The position numbers and the translations under genes are program-made. The notes beneath the pieces were generated by a model. The model saw only the letters and a list, made by a program, of their open reading frames with translations. It was not told where the DNA came from and ran no database searches. From Candidatus Zixiibacteriota bacterium (lineage in GTDB: Bacteria; Zixibacteria; MSB-5A5; GN15; FEB-12), in NCBI GenBank assembly GCA_034003725.1, contig JAVEYB010000001.1:456641-520640 (forward strand): DNA of 64,000 nt. The letters are read 5' to 3'. This document shows, in pieces, positions 16,860 to 25,939 of the stretch; the first letter of the stretch is position 1; each line of letters starts with the position of its first letter.

Positions 16860-17336
16860 TCAGCTGTTCACGTAGGACTGGTTATACGTTCTGCGAGGAT
16901 TGTGGCTCCGCAAATCGATGCCATGTTCGAGATATGCCTTGAGGCTGGTGAGAAAAAATACCCAGCCCGTCTTGCACCCCATGTGCGTGTGGACCCGGTC
17001 TTTCGGGCCCGTTTTCATCCCGGTCTGCTCCAACTCACAAATACAGCCGTTTTTGATAGACTTGATCCGAACCGTTACAAGGTCAACGGCAGGTCCAAAG
17101 GTGAACGATACCAGGCCGGGTTTGCGAAGCTGAACAAATCTGAGGTCGGCCTTGTCGCCGCCGATAAATTCCAGATAAAGCCGACCGCCCTTTTCAGGCT
17201 CGGACTCGGCCTTTTCGGCGAACCACGCCGACAAATCGGCGGCATGTGTCCACGCCCGAAACACGCGCTGGGCGGGCGCCGCTATCTCGATCCGCAGGAC
17301 AAAGCGGGTCCAGTCATAGGAGAACTTCTCGGCCAT
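16860..17336 (-). CDS. SRPBCC (AHSA1-type) domain protein
   Basis: 158 residues of the START/Bet v1-like superfamily: 'IEIAAPAQRVFRAWTHAADLSAWFAEKAESEP' at the N-terminus and a C-terminal 'CKTGWVFFLTSLKAYLEHGIDL' helix, as in AHSA1 proteins which bind hydrophobic ligands or activate chaperones. ATG 17336 (or 17339) follows AGAGGTGG. Stands alone upstream of the sigma factor, both on the minus strand, 126 bases apart. The ligand cannot be told from sequence. Confidence 0.82.
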   Translation of the reverse strand: MAEKFSYDWTRFVLRIEIAAPAQRVFRAWTHAADLSAWFAEKAESEPEKGGRLYLEFIGGDKADLRFVQLRKPGLVSFTFGPAVDLVTVRIKSIKNGCICELEQTGMKTGPKDRVHTHMGCKTGWVFFLTSLKAYLEHGIDLRSHNPRRTYNQSYVNS

Positions 17337-17523
17337 CATCCACCTCTTTCTGAAACCCCTCCCGGGGTGATTCACCGGCGTGGTTGGACGGAATTCCCTC
17401 CTTTGTCCGCCGCATGGTGTCAAATTTTACACAATCAGCATCGTGCATACAAGGGAAAAGGCGGACGCCGGTAATGGCCACGGTCGTGTCTGCCTATATA
17501 TGAAAGTAGATTTGGGGTGAGAG

Positions 17524-18285
17524 ATGCTGTATAACCATCCGCAGTATTACGAGGCGGCGTTTTCCTTCCGGGATATCCCGGCCGAAACCTCTTTTATGGG
17601 CGCCGCTATTGAACGGTATTCCGCAATCCCGGTGAAACGGGTGCTGGAGATCGCCTGCGGCCCGGCGCCCCACGCCGGCGAATTCATTCGGCGAGGATAC
17701 CGGTATCTTGGTCTTGATATCAATGTCGCCATGTTGCAGTACGCCGAGTCCTCGTGGTCGCGCGTTTCGCCGAAACCGCTGCTGTTTCAAGCCGACATGG
17801 TTTCCTTCACCTCGCCCGAGACGGTCGACTTCGTGTTTGTCATGCTGGGGTCGCTGTATCTGAATTCTCTTGAGGAGATGCAGACTCATTTCGACTCGGT
17901 TGCGGCGGCGCTCAAACCGGGCGGTCTGTATTTTCTCGACTGCTGCATCCAGTTCAGCGACATGATGGTACCGGTCCACACCAGCCGCGTGGTCACCGCG
18001 GGAGATCGACTATCGGTCGATTCGTCGTTTGATATCCGCCTGGTCGACCCGGCGCAACAACTCTATGAGGAAGTGTGGCGCATCGAAGTCAACGACGGAG
18101 GGGAGAATCACCGTTTCGAAATGATTGAGCGTAACAAAGCGCTCTACCCGCAGGAGTTCCTGCTTTTCATGAGTCAGCGACCCGATTTCGATTTCGTGGG
18201 ATGGTGGCGGGACTGGGACTTCACCAAGCCGCTCAACGCCGGCTGTCATCCGGAACGTCCTATCGCCCTGGTCCGCCGCGTTTGA
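17524..18285 (+). CDS. Class I SAM-dependent methyltransferase
   Basis: 253 residues. The SAM-binding motif I is 'VLEIACGPAPHAGEFIRRG' at about 41-59, followed by motif II 'YLGLDINVAMLQYAE' and a motif IV-like 'VDFVFVMLGSLYLNSLEEM'. The 'ACGPAPHA' turn and the C-terminal beta-rich region belong to the Methyltransf_25 type. It starts at ATG 17524 after a 'GGGGTGAGAG' ribosome site. No substrate is suggested by its neighbours; the EamA transporter follows 73 bases later on the same strand. Confidence 0.82.
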   Translation: MLYNHPQYYEAAFSFRDIPAETSFMGAAIERYSAIPVKRVLEIACGPAPHAGEFIRRGYRYLGLDINVAMLQYAESSWSRVSPKPLLFQADMVSFTSPETVDFVFVMLGSLYLNSLEEMQTHFDSVAAALKPGGLYFLDCCIQFSDMMVPVHTSRVVTAGDRLSVDSSFDIRLVDPAQQLYEEVWRIEVNDGGENHRFEMIERNKALYPQEFLLFMSQRPDFDFVGWWRDWDFTKPLNAGCHPERPIALVRRV

Positions 18286-18358
18286 TACGCACCCGTCCCC
18301 CCCGATCCGGTTTTTCCTTTGACATTCACGGTGTAGCACAGCTAACTGTCTGCGTCAT

Positions 18359-19255
18359 ATGCCGCTGACCACTACTCAAAAGACCCGCCTGGCCGATTTG
18401 GGCCTGCTGTACGCCGCAGCTATCTGGGGTGCAACATTCTTCATCGTCAAAGATGCGCTGTCCGGCATTGACGCGGTCACGATGGTGGCCTACAGGTTTC
18501 TGATCGCGGGCGGACTGCTGTTGATCTACCTGCTGAAAACCGGGCGGCACGTCATGGAGAATTTCCGTTATTCGGTTCCCCTCGCCATCATGCTGTGGTT
18601 TCTGTATGTCCCGCAGACACTGGGCCTGAAGTACACCTCGGCATCAAATTCGGGGTTCATCACCGGCCTGTTCGTCGCGTTTGTCCCGTTGTTTCTGTTG
18701 ACCATCTTTAAACGGCGCCCGACCGTCATGGAAGTCGTGGCGTCGGCGATATCGTTGATCGGTTTGTGGATTCTAACGGGGGGTCTGCACTATGTCAATC
18801 TCGGCGACGCACTCACATTGGTGGCGGCGGTGGCATACGCACTGCATTTGCTGTATGCCGATCGCTATATGAAACGGGGGTTCGACCCGTATGTCTTCTC
18901 CTGCCAGCAGTTTCTGCTCAATGGTCTACTGGCGCTTTTTACCTCGCTGATAATCGGGCTGCCTCTGAACATCACGACCGACCATGCGTTTTGGACCGTG
19001 ATATTCCTTGCTGTATTCCCAACGTTGTCGGCGTTTCTGATCCAGATGGTTGCACAGAAGATCACCTCCCCCCTTCGCGTCTCGCTCGTATTTGCGCTGG
19101 AACCGGTTTTTGCTGCGGCCTTTGCGTGGACGATCGGCGGCGAGCAGGTTGTCCTTCGGCGGGCGGCGGGCGGATTGCTCATCGCCGTTGCGCTCGCCTT
19201 ATCCGGGCTGCCCACTCCTTCATTCCTGAAACGTCGGACCGGCGAGCCTGCCTGA
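18359..19255 (+). CDS. EamA-type drug/metabolite (DMT superfamily) transporter
   Basis: 298 residues with about ten hydrophobic segments in two EamA repeats. Repeat 1 begins 'LGLLYAAAIWGATFFIVKDAL' (about 14-34) and repeat 2 near 'LTLVAAVAYALHLLYADRYMKRG' (about 147-170). Family members export or import amino acids, metabolites or drugs in the inner membrane; substrate cannot be assigned. ATG 18359; no strong ribosome site is visible. It ends convergently with a lipoprotein gene, 21 bases apart. Confidence 0.9.
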   Translation: MPLTTTQKTRLADLGLLYAAAIWGATFFIVKDALSGIDAVTMVAYRFLIAGGLLLIYLLKTGRHVMENFRYSVPLAIMLWFLYVPQTLGLKYTSASNSGFITGLFVAFVPLFLLTIFKRRPTVMEVVASAISLIGLWILTGGLHYVNLGDALTLVAAVAYALHLLYADRYMKRGFDPYVFSCQQFLLNGLLALFTSLIIGLPLNITTDHAFWTVIFLAVFPTLSAFLIQMVAQKITSPLRVSLVFALEPVFAAAFAWTIGGEQVVLRRAAGGLLIAVALALSGLPTPSFLKRRTGEPA

Positions 19256-19276
19256 GGACCGCCGGTCGATGCGCGG

Positions 19277-20347
19277 TCACTTCTCGAACTGGCTCAGATC
19301 GAGTCGGTCCAGGTGTGTGGATATCGGGCAGTCGACTCGCCACACACCGGTCATCGGCAGGTCGGTTTGCTCAGGTGGAAGATTGAAATCTCCGAATGTC
19401 CCCTTGATCGTACCGCCCTCCCCGGAACCGTCGGCAAACTCAAATGTCCCTTCAAAAACGCCGTGGCTTTCGCCGCACAACGGGCACATCCTGTAATCAT
19501 CGAACCACCAAATTCCGTCGACCCAGGCGATGATATGATCGGTGAACCAACCGGTAACCCAGCCGCTGAATGTCCGGCCGTTGGCAGCCGTTGTGGTGAA
19601 TGTTCCGAGAAGATAGCCGAGCGGCGCTCCATCACGCGATCCCCACACCGCCTCAAAAGTCCCGTTACCCCGATCGCTGCTGTTTTGCAGCCACCGGCCG
19701 ACTATCGTTCCTCGCGGGCAGAAGGTGTTCAGCGGCAACTCATGCGAGTGGATGATCACGCCGTTGTGTGCGTCGACCTGGTGAAACTCCGTCAGTGACG
19801 CCAACTCCTCGACATGGATCTCCGCACTGAACGGACCGGTCTCGATAGTCACGCGCGGGGCGTCGAAATAGACATTCCCGCGTTTGAAGAACACCACGCA
19901 GGTATATCCGTCGAAATCATCGCCGGTCGTCGTAGAGATCCACGGGAACCACACCGGGGCATTCACCGGAATAATCGAGTCCGCTCCCGGCTCGAAACCG
20001 ATTGGCGCAAGCGCTTCCGCAAATCCCTCGAAATTGATGTGCAGTGTCCCGCTCCAGTCGGTGGTGTCGGGGTTCGGTGTGCCGGTGTTGAACGTATAGC
20101 CCCAGATTACGGTGAGGGCGTAAACATCATACGATGTGTCGGTTACCGACGGCAGATACTCCGGCCAGCCATAGATATAAAGAGATTCGAGCGACGGGTA
20201 CGCTGGATCGAGAAACGGCTGAACCGATGAATTGACGCTTGAGCCCGTATCCGGCGATGCGGTTGGTCCTGCCGGGCTCCGTTCGCCGTTGCAGGACAGC
20301 ACCGACAGAACAAAGATGATCAGGAGTGCATACTTGAGATTTCGCAT
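19277..20347 (-). CDS. Putative lipoprotein of unknown function
   Basis: 356 residues. Lipobox 'LSVLSC' with Cys19 after a Lys/Arg and hydrophobic N-terminus, then a Ser/Thr/Pro-rich linker. The body has many aromatic beta-strand-like segments and one 'CPLCGE' pair near residue 297, close to 'GTFEFADGSGEGGTIKGTFGDFNL', which repeats a pattern seen earlier ('WLQNSSDRGNGTFEAVWGSRDG'). No domain recognised. It faces convergently into the EamA gene. Confidence 0.8.
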   Translation of the reverse strand: MRNLKYALLIIFVLSVLSCNGERSPAGPTASPDTGSSVNSSVQPFLDPAYPSLESLYIYGWPEYLPSVTDTSYDVYALTVIWGYTFNTGTPNPDTTDWSGTLHINFEGFAEALAPIGFEPGADSIIPVNAPVWFPWISTTTGDDFDGYTCVVFFKRGNVYFDAPRVTIETGPFSAEIHVEELASLTEFHQVDAHNGVIIHSHELPLNTFCPRGTIVGRWLQNSSDRGNGTFEAVWGSRDGAPLGYLLGTFTTTAANGRTFSGWVTGWFTDHIIAWVDGIWWFDDYRMCPLCGESHGVFEGTFEFADGSGEGGTIKGTFGDFNLPPEQTDLPMTGVWRVDCPISTHLDRLDLSQFEK

Positions 20348-20522
20348 TGATTCACCACCAGTCCTCAGGGTGACAACAATTTCAATCTCCGGGCACCGGA
20401 GACAAGACGAGCGTGCGACCTGATGTACGGCCGGAGATCACCGGGCATCCATAATTTAGTGGCGCAGCGGCAATCTCACAAGTCCTAACTTGATTCGACT
20501 TCGGACCGGCGCCGCCTTAAGG

Positions 20523-21371
20523 TTATCTTACGGCGCGATAGACTGATGAAAAGTCCTCTGAGCCCAGTCCTTGCGCCCGCGCCATACCGAACATTTCCCG
20601 CGCGATGCCGCCGGTAAACAGCGGTCTTTTTAGTTCACTGGCGAGATCCTGCAGATAATGAAGGTCCTTGTAGATAGCGTCGACCGAGAAGTGCGGGGCG
20701 AAATCCTCGGCCGCCAGCTTTTGTCTCTTCGCGTTCAGGATAGCGCCGCTGCCCGCACCCGCCGCCAGTATGTCGAGTGCGGTCGCCTTGTCGATACCGG
20801 ACGCCTCGGCGAAGGCCAGTGATTCCGCCAGCCCTGCCATGATTACACCGAGGGCCATGTTATTCACCAGTTTCATGCGGGTCGCAAGACCCGGAGTACC
20901 GAGATAGAAGATCGAGATCCCCAGCATCTGCAGAAGCGGCGTGACTTTGTCGTACGCGGCCTTCGCCCCGCTGACGGCAATGGTTAGCGTCCCCTGTGAC
21001 GCCGGGACGACACTGCCGAGAACCGGCGCCTCGATATATTCGGCTCCGGCCTGGCTGAGCAGATCGTAAAACGACAGAACGCTGTCGAAGTGATTGGTGG
21101 TCGTGTCGATGATGATTCTCCCTTCGCACGCGCCTTCCATCAACCCGTTATGCTCGGCAATAACCTCAAACACGGCGTCGCTGTCAAAGAGGTTGAGAAT
21201 CACCGTGTCGCAGGCGTTGATGACGGCCGCAGGGCTGTCAACCACTGTCGCCTTGAGCGTCTCGGCCTTCGACGGGGTCCGGTTCCATACCACCAGTTCG
21301 ACACCTTGAGACTGGAGCCTGCCGGCCATCGCCCGGCCCAGGCTTCCAAGACCTATAAATCCAACCGTCAT
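20523..21371 (-). CDS. 3-hydroxyisobutyrate dehydrogenase-like NAD(P)-dependent oxidoreductase
   Basis: 282 residues of the beta-hydroxyacid dehydrogenase family (HIBADH/GLYR1/tartronate semialdehyde reductase). Rossmann motif 'VGFIGLGSLGRAMAGRL' (3-19), substrate block 'EAPVLGSVVPASQGTLTIAVSG' and catalytic Lys in 'KLVNNMALGVIMAGLAE' (about 165-181). Family enzymes oxidise or reduce short hydroxy acids with NAD(P). ATG 21371 is set by GAGGAG seven bases upstream; the frame is open further but unsupported. The substrate is not determined by sequence. Confidence 0.88.
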   Translation of the reverse strand: MTVGFIGLGSLGRAMAGRLQSQGVELVVWNRTPSKAETLKATVVDSPAAVINACDTVILNLFDSDAVFEVIAEHNGLMEGACEGRIIIDTTTNHFDSVLSFYDLLSQAGAEYIEAPVLGSVVPASQGTLTIAVSGAKAAYDKVTPLLQMLGISIFYLGTPGLATRMKLVNNMALGVIMAGLAESLAFAEASGIDKATALDILAAGAGSGAILNAKRQKLAAEDFAPHFSVDAIYKDLHYLQDLASELKRPLFTGGIAREMFGMARAQGLGSEDFSSVYRAVR

Positions 21372-21568
21372 TCCGGTACTCCTCTGCAAATAGCCGTGTT
21401 GTTGCCTGCGCCAAGAAACGACTGTGATTCGCCCGGCGCAACCGGCGATTGACCCGACACCCGTGTAGTTCGACCGAATGAACAAATGCCCCGTGTCGGC
21501 GGTTTCAGTAAACATACCGGCATTTTCCTCGACGCGCCTGAACCTCAATGACTACCGAAAGGGGCAGC

Positions 21569-22066
21569 ATGAATCGTCCGATGCGGATTGAACCCGCGCC
21601 CGGGCAGGAATCGGTGTGGGACTACCCGCGCCCGCCGCGAGTCGAATCGACGTCGCGACATATTGAGGTCTTGTTTAACGGTCGAACCATAGCCGACTCA
21701 CGACGATCGATTCGCGTCCTCGAAACCGGCCATCCTCCGACCTATTACATTCCGCTGGCTGATATCCTCCCGGATTGCCTGGTCCCTTCGCGCGGAGAAT
21801 CGCAGTGCGAGTGGAAAGGACGCTGCCACTACTACTCGGTAGTCGTTGACGGCAAGAAGGCGCAAAGCATGGCGTGGTACTATCCGGATCCCAGCCCGCC
21901 GTATTCTGATCTGAAAGATCATGTCGCCTTTTATGCCGCTCCGATGGACGCCTGTTATGTGGACGGCGCACTGGTTACTCCGCAGCCGGGCGGATATTAC
22001 GGCGGATGGATCACGCCCGATATTGTCGGCCCGTTCAAAGGAAGTCCGGGCTCGGCGGGCTGGTGA
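21569..22066 (+). CDS. DUF427 domain protein
   Basis: 165 residues. Typical DUF427 blocks: 'IEVLFNGRTIADSRRSIRVLETGHPPTYYIPLADI' (read in pieces), 'CEWKGRCHYYSVVVDGK', 'AWYYPDPSPPYSDLKDHVAFY' and 'GWITPDIVGPFKG'. The function of this small cytosolic family is unknown. ATG 21569 has AAGGGG five bases upstream; the ATG at 21548 would be a leader extension with no ribosome site. Divergent from the dehydrogenase gene, with about 200 bases between their starts. Confidence 0.9.
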   Translation: MNRPMRIEPAPGQESVWDYPRPPRVESTSRHIEVLFNGRTIADSRRSIRVLETGHPPTYYIPLADILPDCLVPSRGESQCEWKGRCHYYSVVVDGKKAQSMAWYYPDPSPPYSDLKDHVAFYAAPMDACYVDGALVTPQPGGYYGGWITPDIVGPFKGSPGSAGW

Positions 22067-22169
22067 GGCTGACAGCCGGGCTTCGGGCCGATGCGGGAGC
22101 CGGGCGGTTTCTTCTTTTTAGCTGGTTCTCACTACGGCGGTGGTGTACAATAGCGAGGGAGGATATGCT

Positions 22170-22820
22170 ATGCCGTCAGCGCTTTCGTTGCCCAACATCG
22201 TCACCATAACGCGTCTTCTGCTTGTCTTTGTCGTGGTCATACTCGTGTACGGGCGGACTGTGCTTGACGGTCTGCTCGCGGCGTTCTTTGCCGTGTTGAT
22301 CGTAATCGGCGACTGGCTCGACGGCCATCTCGCGCGAAAACTTCACCAGTCGACCACACTCGGCAGCGTGCTTGATATCGCTGCGGACCGTATCCTCGAG
22401 ACCGTCATGTGGATCATCCTTGCCGACATCGGCCTCATTCCGATCTGGATTCCGATCGTTGTTATTTCTCGCGGCATTCTCACGGACAGCATCCGCGGGT
22501 ATGTGCTCCAGTTCGGCTACGCCGGGTTTGGCGAAAAGACGCTGCAACGCTCGAGACTGGGCAAGTTTTTGACCGGATCACCGATCATGCGGTCGGGCTA
22601 CGCCGTGCTCAAAGCCTTCACGTTCGGATGGCTCCTGCTTCTGGCGGCCGTCGACAACGTCCTGCTCCGCTGGAAGCACTTTGAGCCGGAATGGCTCACC
22701 GCCGGTTTCCAGATTGGCTACTGGGCGGCCGTCGCGGCGGCGGTCGTATGTCTTGTGCGCGGACTGCCGGTGGTTATCGAGGGGATCGCTCTCATCCGCG
22801 AGAAATCCGGTGAGTCGTGA
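22170..22820 (+). CDS. CDP-alcohol phosphatidyltransferase family protein
   Basis: 216 residues, polytopic inner-membrane enzyme. The full CDP-alcohol signature D-x2-DG-x2-AR-x8-G-x3-D-x3-D is present as 'DWLDGHLARKLHQSTTLGSVLDIAADR' (about 50-76, with every Asp in place). Such enzymes swap CMP from CDP-diacylglycerol or CDP-alcohol for an alcohol headgroup; the nearest group is PgsA-like, but the alcohol is not settled. ATG 22170 with GGAGG seven bases before. Stop and the next start are two bases apart, so it forms an operon with the HAD phosphatase. Confidence 0.9.
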   Translation: MPSALSLPNIVTITRLLLVFVVVILVYGRTVLDGLLAAFFAVLIVIGDWLDGHLARKLHQSTTLGSVLDIAADRILETVMWIILADIGLIPIWIPIVVISRGILTDSIRGYVLQFGYAGFGEKTLQRSRLGKFLTGSPIMRSGYAVLKAFTFGWLLLLAAVDNVLLRWKHFEPEWLTAGFQIGYWAAVAAAVVCLVRGLPVVIEGIALIREKSGES

Positions 22821-22821
22821 T

Positions 22822-23526
22822 ATGGTTGTATTGTGGGATATCGACGGCACGCTGGTGCAGTCCAGCCTTGAGCGCCATTTCTTCGCGTATGTGCGCGAAC
22901 ACCATTACCGCATTTCAATCTCACGGACAGTTTTGCACATGCTTAGACTCGGCCTGAGTTCGTGGCCCCCCATGTGGCACAAGATGAAGCTTGCGTACCT
23001 GCGCGGACTGCCGGCGGCTGAGGTCTCCGATCTGTTTGAGCGGTGCTGGTCGGAGCGAATAGAACGCTGCCTGTTCGCGGGGACTATCGAAGCCGTGCGG
23101 CTCCTGCGCGAGCGTCGCGTACGACAGGTATTGCTCACGGGAGGTCCGCGTACGCTGGCGGCGCGGCTCGCGCGACACCTGCAGCTCGACGATCTGGTCG
23201 CCGCCGACCCGGTACTGGTTGATGAGCGCTATACAGGGGCTGTGACGCAGCCGCATCCGCGCGGACGCCGCAAAGTGCGCTTTGCCGAAACGTGGCTGCG
23301 AGACAACGGCTTCGGCTGGCGTCCCACGGTAGCTGTGGGGAATCACTTCGACGACCGCTTTCTGCTGGAACGGGCCTCAACGGCGATCGTCGTCAATCCG
23401 GACCGCCGCCTCGCGTCACTGGCTCAATCACGAGGCTGGGAGCAGTTCGACCCTCGACCGATTGAATCCGGCGGGCGGCTAGCCGAACACATTCTCGCGG
23501 CAGCCCGAGAGACGACCGTCATGTGA
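22822..23526 (+). CDS. HAD-superfamily phosphatase
   Basis: 234 residues. Motif I 'LWDIDGTLV' (4-12), motif II region 'QVLLTGGPRT' (Thr), conserved Lys/Arg in the middle ('RRKVRFAET'), and motif IV 'VGNHFDDRFLLERA' with acidic residues. Nucleophile Asp is the first D of 'DIDGT'. Substrate unknown; placed right after a phosphatidyltransferase, it may be the lipid phosphatase of the same route (inference; PgpA/PgpC-type enzymes are possible). ATG 22822 lies just after the upstream stop; an in-frame GTG at 22810 is an alternative. Confidence 0.85.
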   Translation: MVVLWDIDGTLVQSSLERHFFAYVREHHYRISISRTVLHMLRLGLSSWPPMWHKMKLAYLRGLPAAEVSDLFERCWSERIERCLFAGTIEAVRLLRERRVRQVLLTGGPRTLAARLARHLQLDDLVAADPVLVDERYTGAVTQPHPRGRRKVRFAETWLRDNGFGWRPTVAVGNHFDDRFLLERASTAIVVNPDRRLASLAQSRGWEQFDPRPIESGGRLAEHILAAARETTVM

Positions 23527-23563
23527 CGGATTACGTGGCACAATTGGTGCGCCTCACGTTGCG

Positions 23564-23974
23564 TTACTCCGATTCCTCGATATCGACGAGCCGAGACTTC
23601 GCCCAGTCTTCACCCATAATCGATAAGCCGTGGGCGTCGGCGTCAGCCACAAACTCTTCCGGGACCATCAACGTGTACGCTCCGCCTCCGGGCGCAAACG
23701 ACGTCAGCCCCATCTGGCCGGTTACCTCAAAATAGCCTGCGCCGCGAACTACCACTACGGGAATATTGTCGTCGCGGAGTACCTCCTCCAGCATCCCCAC
23801 ATATTGGGGCGAGGTCAGCCGCGCCAGCGCCACCCAGTTTTCGTATGTCTCCCCATCCTCGGAGCCCGCCAGATCCGCCAGCTCAGAAAGGGAACCCACC
23901 AGGGGCACTTCGCACTCGGGACAATCGATTATCCCTTGCTTGTACTCATACCTGCACTTGGGACAATAGGGCAT
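23564..23974 (-). CDS. DUF2007-type protein with N-terminal zinc ribbon
   Basis: 136 residues. N-terminal zinc ribbon: 'MPYCPKCRYEYKQGIIDCPECEVPL' has two CxxC pairs (Cys4, 7, 18, 21). The middle, 'ALARLTSPQYVGMLEEVLRDDNIPVVVV', is DUF2007-like, an alpha-beta fold with unknown function. Start ATG 23974 after AGGTTGG. The 3' end faces the HAD gene. No export signal. Confidence 0.7.
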   Translation of the reverse strand: MPYCPKCRYEYKQGIIDCPECEVPLVGSLSELADLAGSEDGETYENWVALARLTSPQYVGMLEEVLRDDNIPVVVVRGAGYFEVTGQMGLTSFAPGGGAYTLMVPEEFVADADAHGLSIMGEDWAKSRLVDIEESE

Positions 23975-24573
23975 ATTCCAACCTGCCTGAGTTAAGGTCT
24001 GGTACGTTACCTGACTAACGTATAAGCTGTTGAATCGATTGTTCCAACACTTTTCGATCACGCGAAACCACCGAATACTCACATCCAATGAGCGTCCCGT
24101 CCGGACGAGCTTCAAGCGGATGTTCACGGAAAGAACAGCGCGTGAAACATCGGGCCGCGTTATTTCTCTTCCCCGGCTGACAACGCTCCAGAATTCGACA
24201 AAAGAGACGATAAACTCAATGTTGTTCGATCACGCCGTGGCAGCGGTAAAGCCTCGCTAATCCAGCACGTACACAGAATCGCCGTCGATCGAACAAGATG
24301 TCTCGTTGGTCCACTGGAGACAGATGGGAACCGGCCACAAGTTCAGGGCGCAGCCGGCGGCAGGGTTCGCGGAACCGATAGCGCCAGCTATCGGGACGGG
24401 GAGAAACTCTCACTCGTGGCAGCCCCCCGATATGTGATATAAGTCAATTGCCCGGAGGTCGGACGGTACATTCGGCCGTCGAAGACCGCCCGGCCAGTAG
24501 TGGCGAAGGAAAAAACCCAAACATACGGTGTCGTAAATACACCAACCCTAAACAAGCAAGAGGGGACTGCACA
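23975..24573. other. Long intergenic region with tandem hairpins upstream of the solute-binding protein
   Basis: Nearly 600 bases without a credible gene. Two hairpins stand side by side: GGTTC GCG GAACC (24364-24376) and CGATAGC GCCA GCTATCG (24377-24394). Nothing matches a tRNA or a riboswitch core that I know. Regulatory leader or decayed DNA are both possible. Confidence 0.4.
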
Positions 24574-25848
24574 ATGGTACGTTTCCGAACCCTCATCGCA
24601 GTCGGCCTGTACCTCGTTTTGGCTGGCCAGCTCTCGTTTGGGTCCGAGACCGTCAAGATCGGACTCAACTACCCTGAGACCGGCCCATATAGTGTTCAGG
24701 GACTCGACCAATTCCGCGCTGCCACTCTGGCAGTGGAGGAGATTAACGCTGCGGGCGGCATTCTCGGCAAACAGGTCGAACTGGTTGTCCGTGATTCCAA
24801 GTCCAACCCCGAGGTTTCCGTACAAAACGTCTACGACCTGATCGACAACCATCAGGTCAAGATGATCTTCGGCGGAGCGTCGAGTGGCGTCGCAGTTGCA
24901 GTCGGCGGTGTCTGTCAGCAGAAGGGCGTGCCCTTTTTCGGTACCCTGACCTACTCTACGGAAATCACCGGTTCCAAAGCTCACCGCTACACATTCCGTG
25001 AGTGTTACGATTCCTGGATGGCCGCCAAGACGATTGCGGAGTACCTCACGACCGCTTATGCGGGCAAAAAGTACATGTACATCACGGCGGACTACACCTG
25101 GGGATGGACTACCGAAGCGTCCGTGCGCAGGTTCACGGGGACCGAAGACGCCTACGAGCACAAAGGCGTTCTTACACCGCTCAGCACCAAGGATTTCTCC
25201 AAGCAGCTGGCGCTCGCCCAGATGTTGAAGCCCGACGTACTCGTGTTGGTGCTGTTCGGTCAGGATATGGTGAACGCCATTCGCCAGGCCACCAACCTGG
25301 GTCTGAAAACCACCTGTCAGATTGTAGTCCCGAACCTCACGCTGGGCATGGCTGAAGGCGGCGGACCGCAAGTGATGGAAGGCGTAATCGGCGCTCTGCC
25401 CTGGACGTGGCAGGTCCCCTACAAGTACAACTATGCTCGCGGTATGAAGTTCGTCGATACCTACGCGGCCAAGTACGGTCGTTATCCGAGCACGTCGGGC
25501 GCGTCGGCCTACACCATAATGTACGAATACAAGGCTGCCGTTGAACGCGCGGGGTCATTCACGGCTCCCAAGGTCGTTGCGGCACTCGAGGGGCACACCT
25601 ATCAGTTGATCAAAGATGCTCAGACCTGGCGCGAGTTCGACCACCAGTCAGTTCAGACCGTTTACGCCGTGAAATGCAAGGCGCAGGCCGACGTCCTCAA
25701 AGACAAATACCATCTTGACTACTTCGAAATCATCAGCAGCATGCCCGGCGAGAAAGCGGCTGTTTCCAAGGCCGAGTGGCAGCAGATGCGCCGCCAGAAC
25801 AACCTCGCGCTCGAGCTCGAACCGCTGAAGACGGTGGCTGCCGAGTGA
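24574..25848 (+). CDS. Periplasmic solute-binding protein (LivJ/Peripla_BP_6 type)
   Basis: 424 residues. Signal peptide about 1-23 ('LYLVLAGQLSFGS'), then 'VKIGLNYPETGPYSVQGLDQFRAATLAVEEINAAGGILGKQVEL', the characteristic start of branched-chain amino acid/amide ABC binding proteins, followed by 'IFGGASSGVAVAVGGVCQQKGVPFFG'. No permease or ATPase gene is adjacent, so it is either an orphan receptor or works with a distant transporter. The chemoreceptor remnant 91 bases downstream hints at ligand-sensing use (inference). ATG 24574 has AGAGGGGA upstream. Confidence 0.88.
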   Translation: MVRFRTLIAVGLYLVLAGQLSFGSETVKIGLNYPETGPYSVQGLDQFRAATLAVEEINAAGGILGKQVELVVRDSKSNPEVSVQNVYDLIDNHQVKMIFGGASSGVAVAVGGVCQQKGVPFFGTLTYSTEITGSKAHRYTFRECYDSWMAAKTIAEYLTTAYAGKKYMYITADYTWGWTTEASVRRFTGTEDAYEHKGVLTPLSTKDFSKQLALAQMLKPDVLVLVLFGQDMVNAIRQATNLGLKTTCQIVVPNLTLGMAEGGGPQVMEGVIGALPWTWQVPYKYNYARGMKFVDTYAAKYGRYPSTSGASAYTIMYEYKAAVERAGSFTAPKVVAALEGHTYQLIKDAQTWREFDHQSVQTVYAVKCKAQADVLKDKYHLDYFEIISSMPGEKAAVSKAEWQQMRRQNNLALELEPLKTVAAE

Positions 25849-25939
25849 TTCGGGAGAACAGGAGCCGCATTCGGCTTCGACGCAGACCTCAAACGGGCGT
25901 TCGGTCACAACCCGGACGCCCGTTTTGGAATGATACACG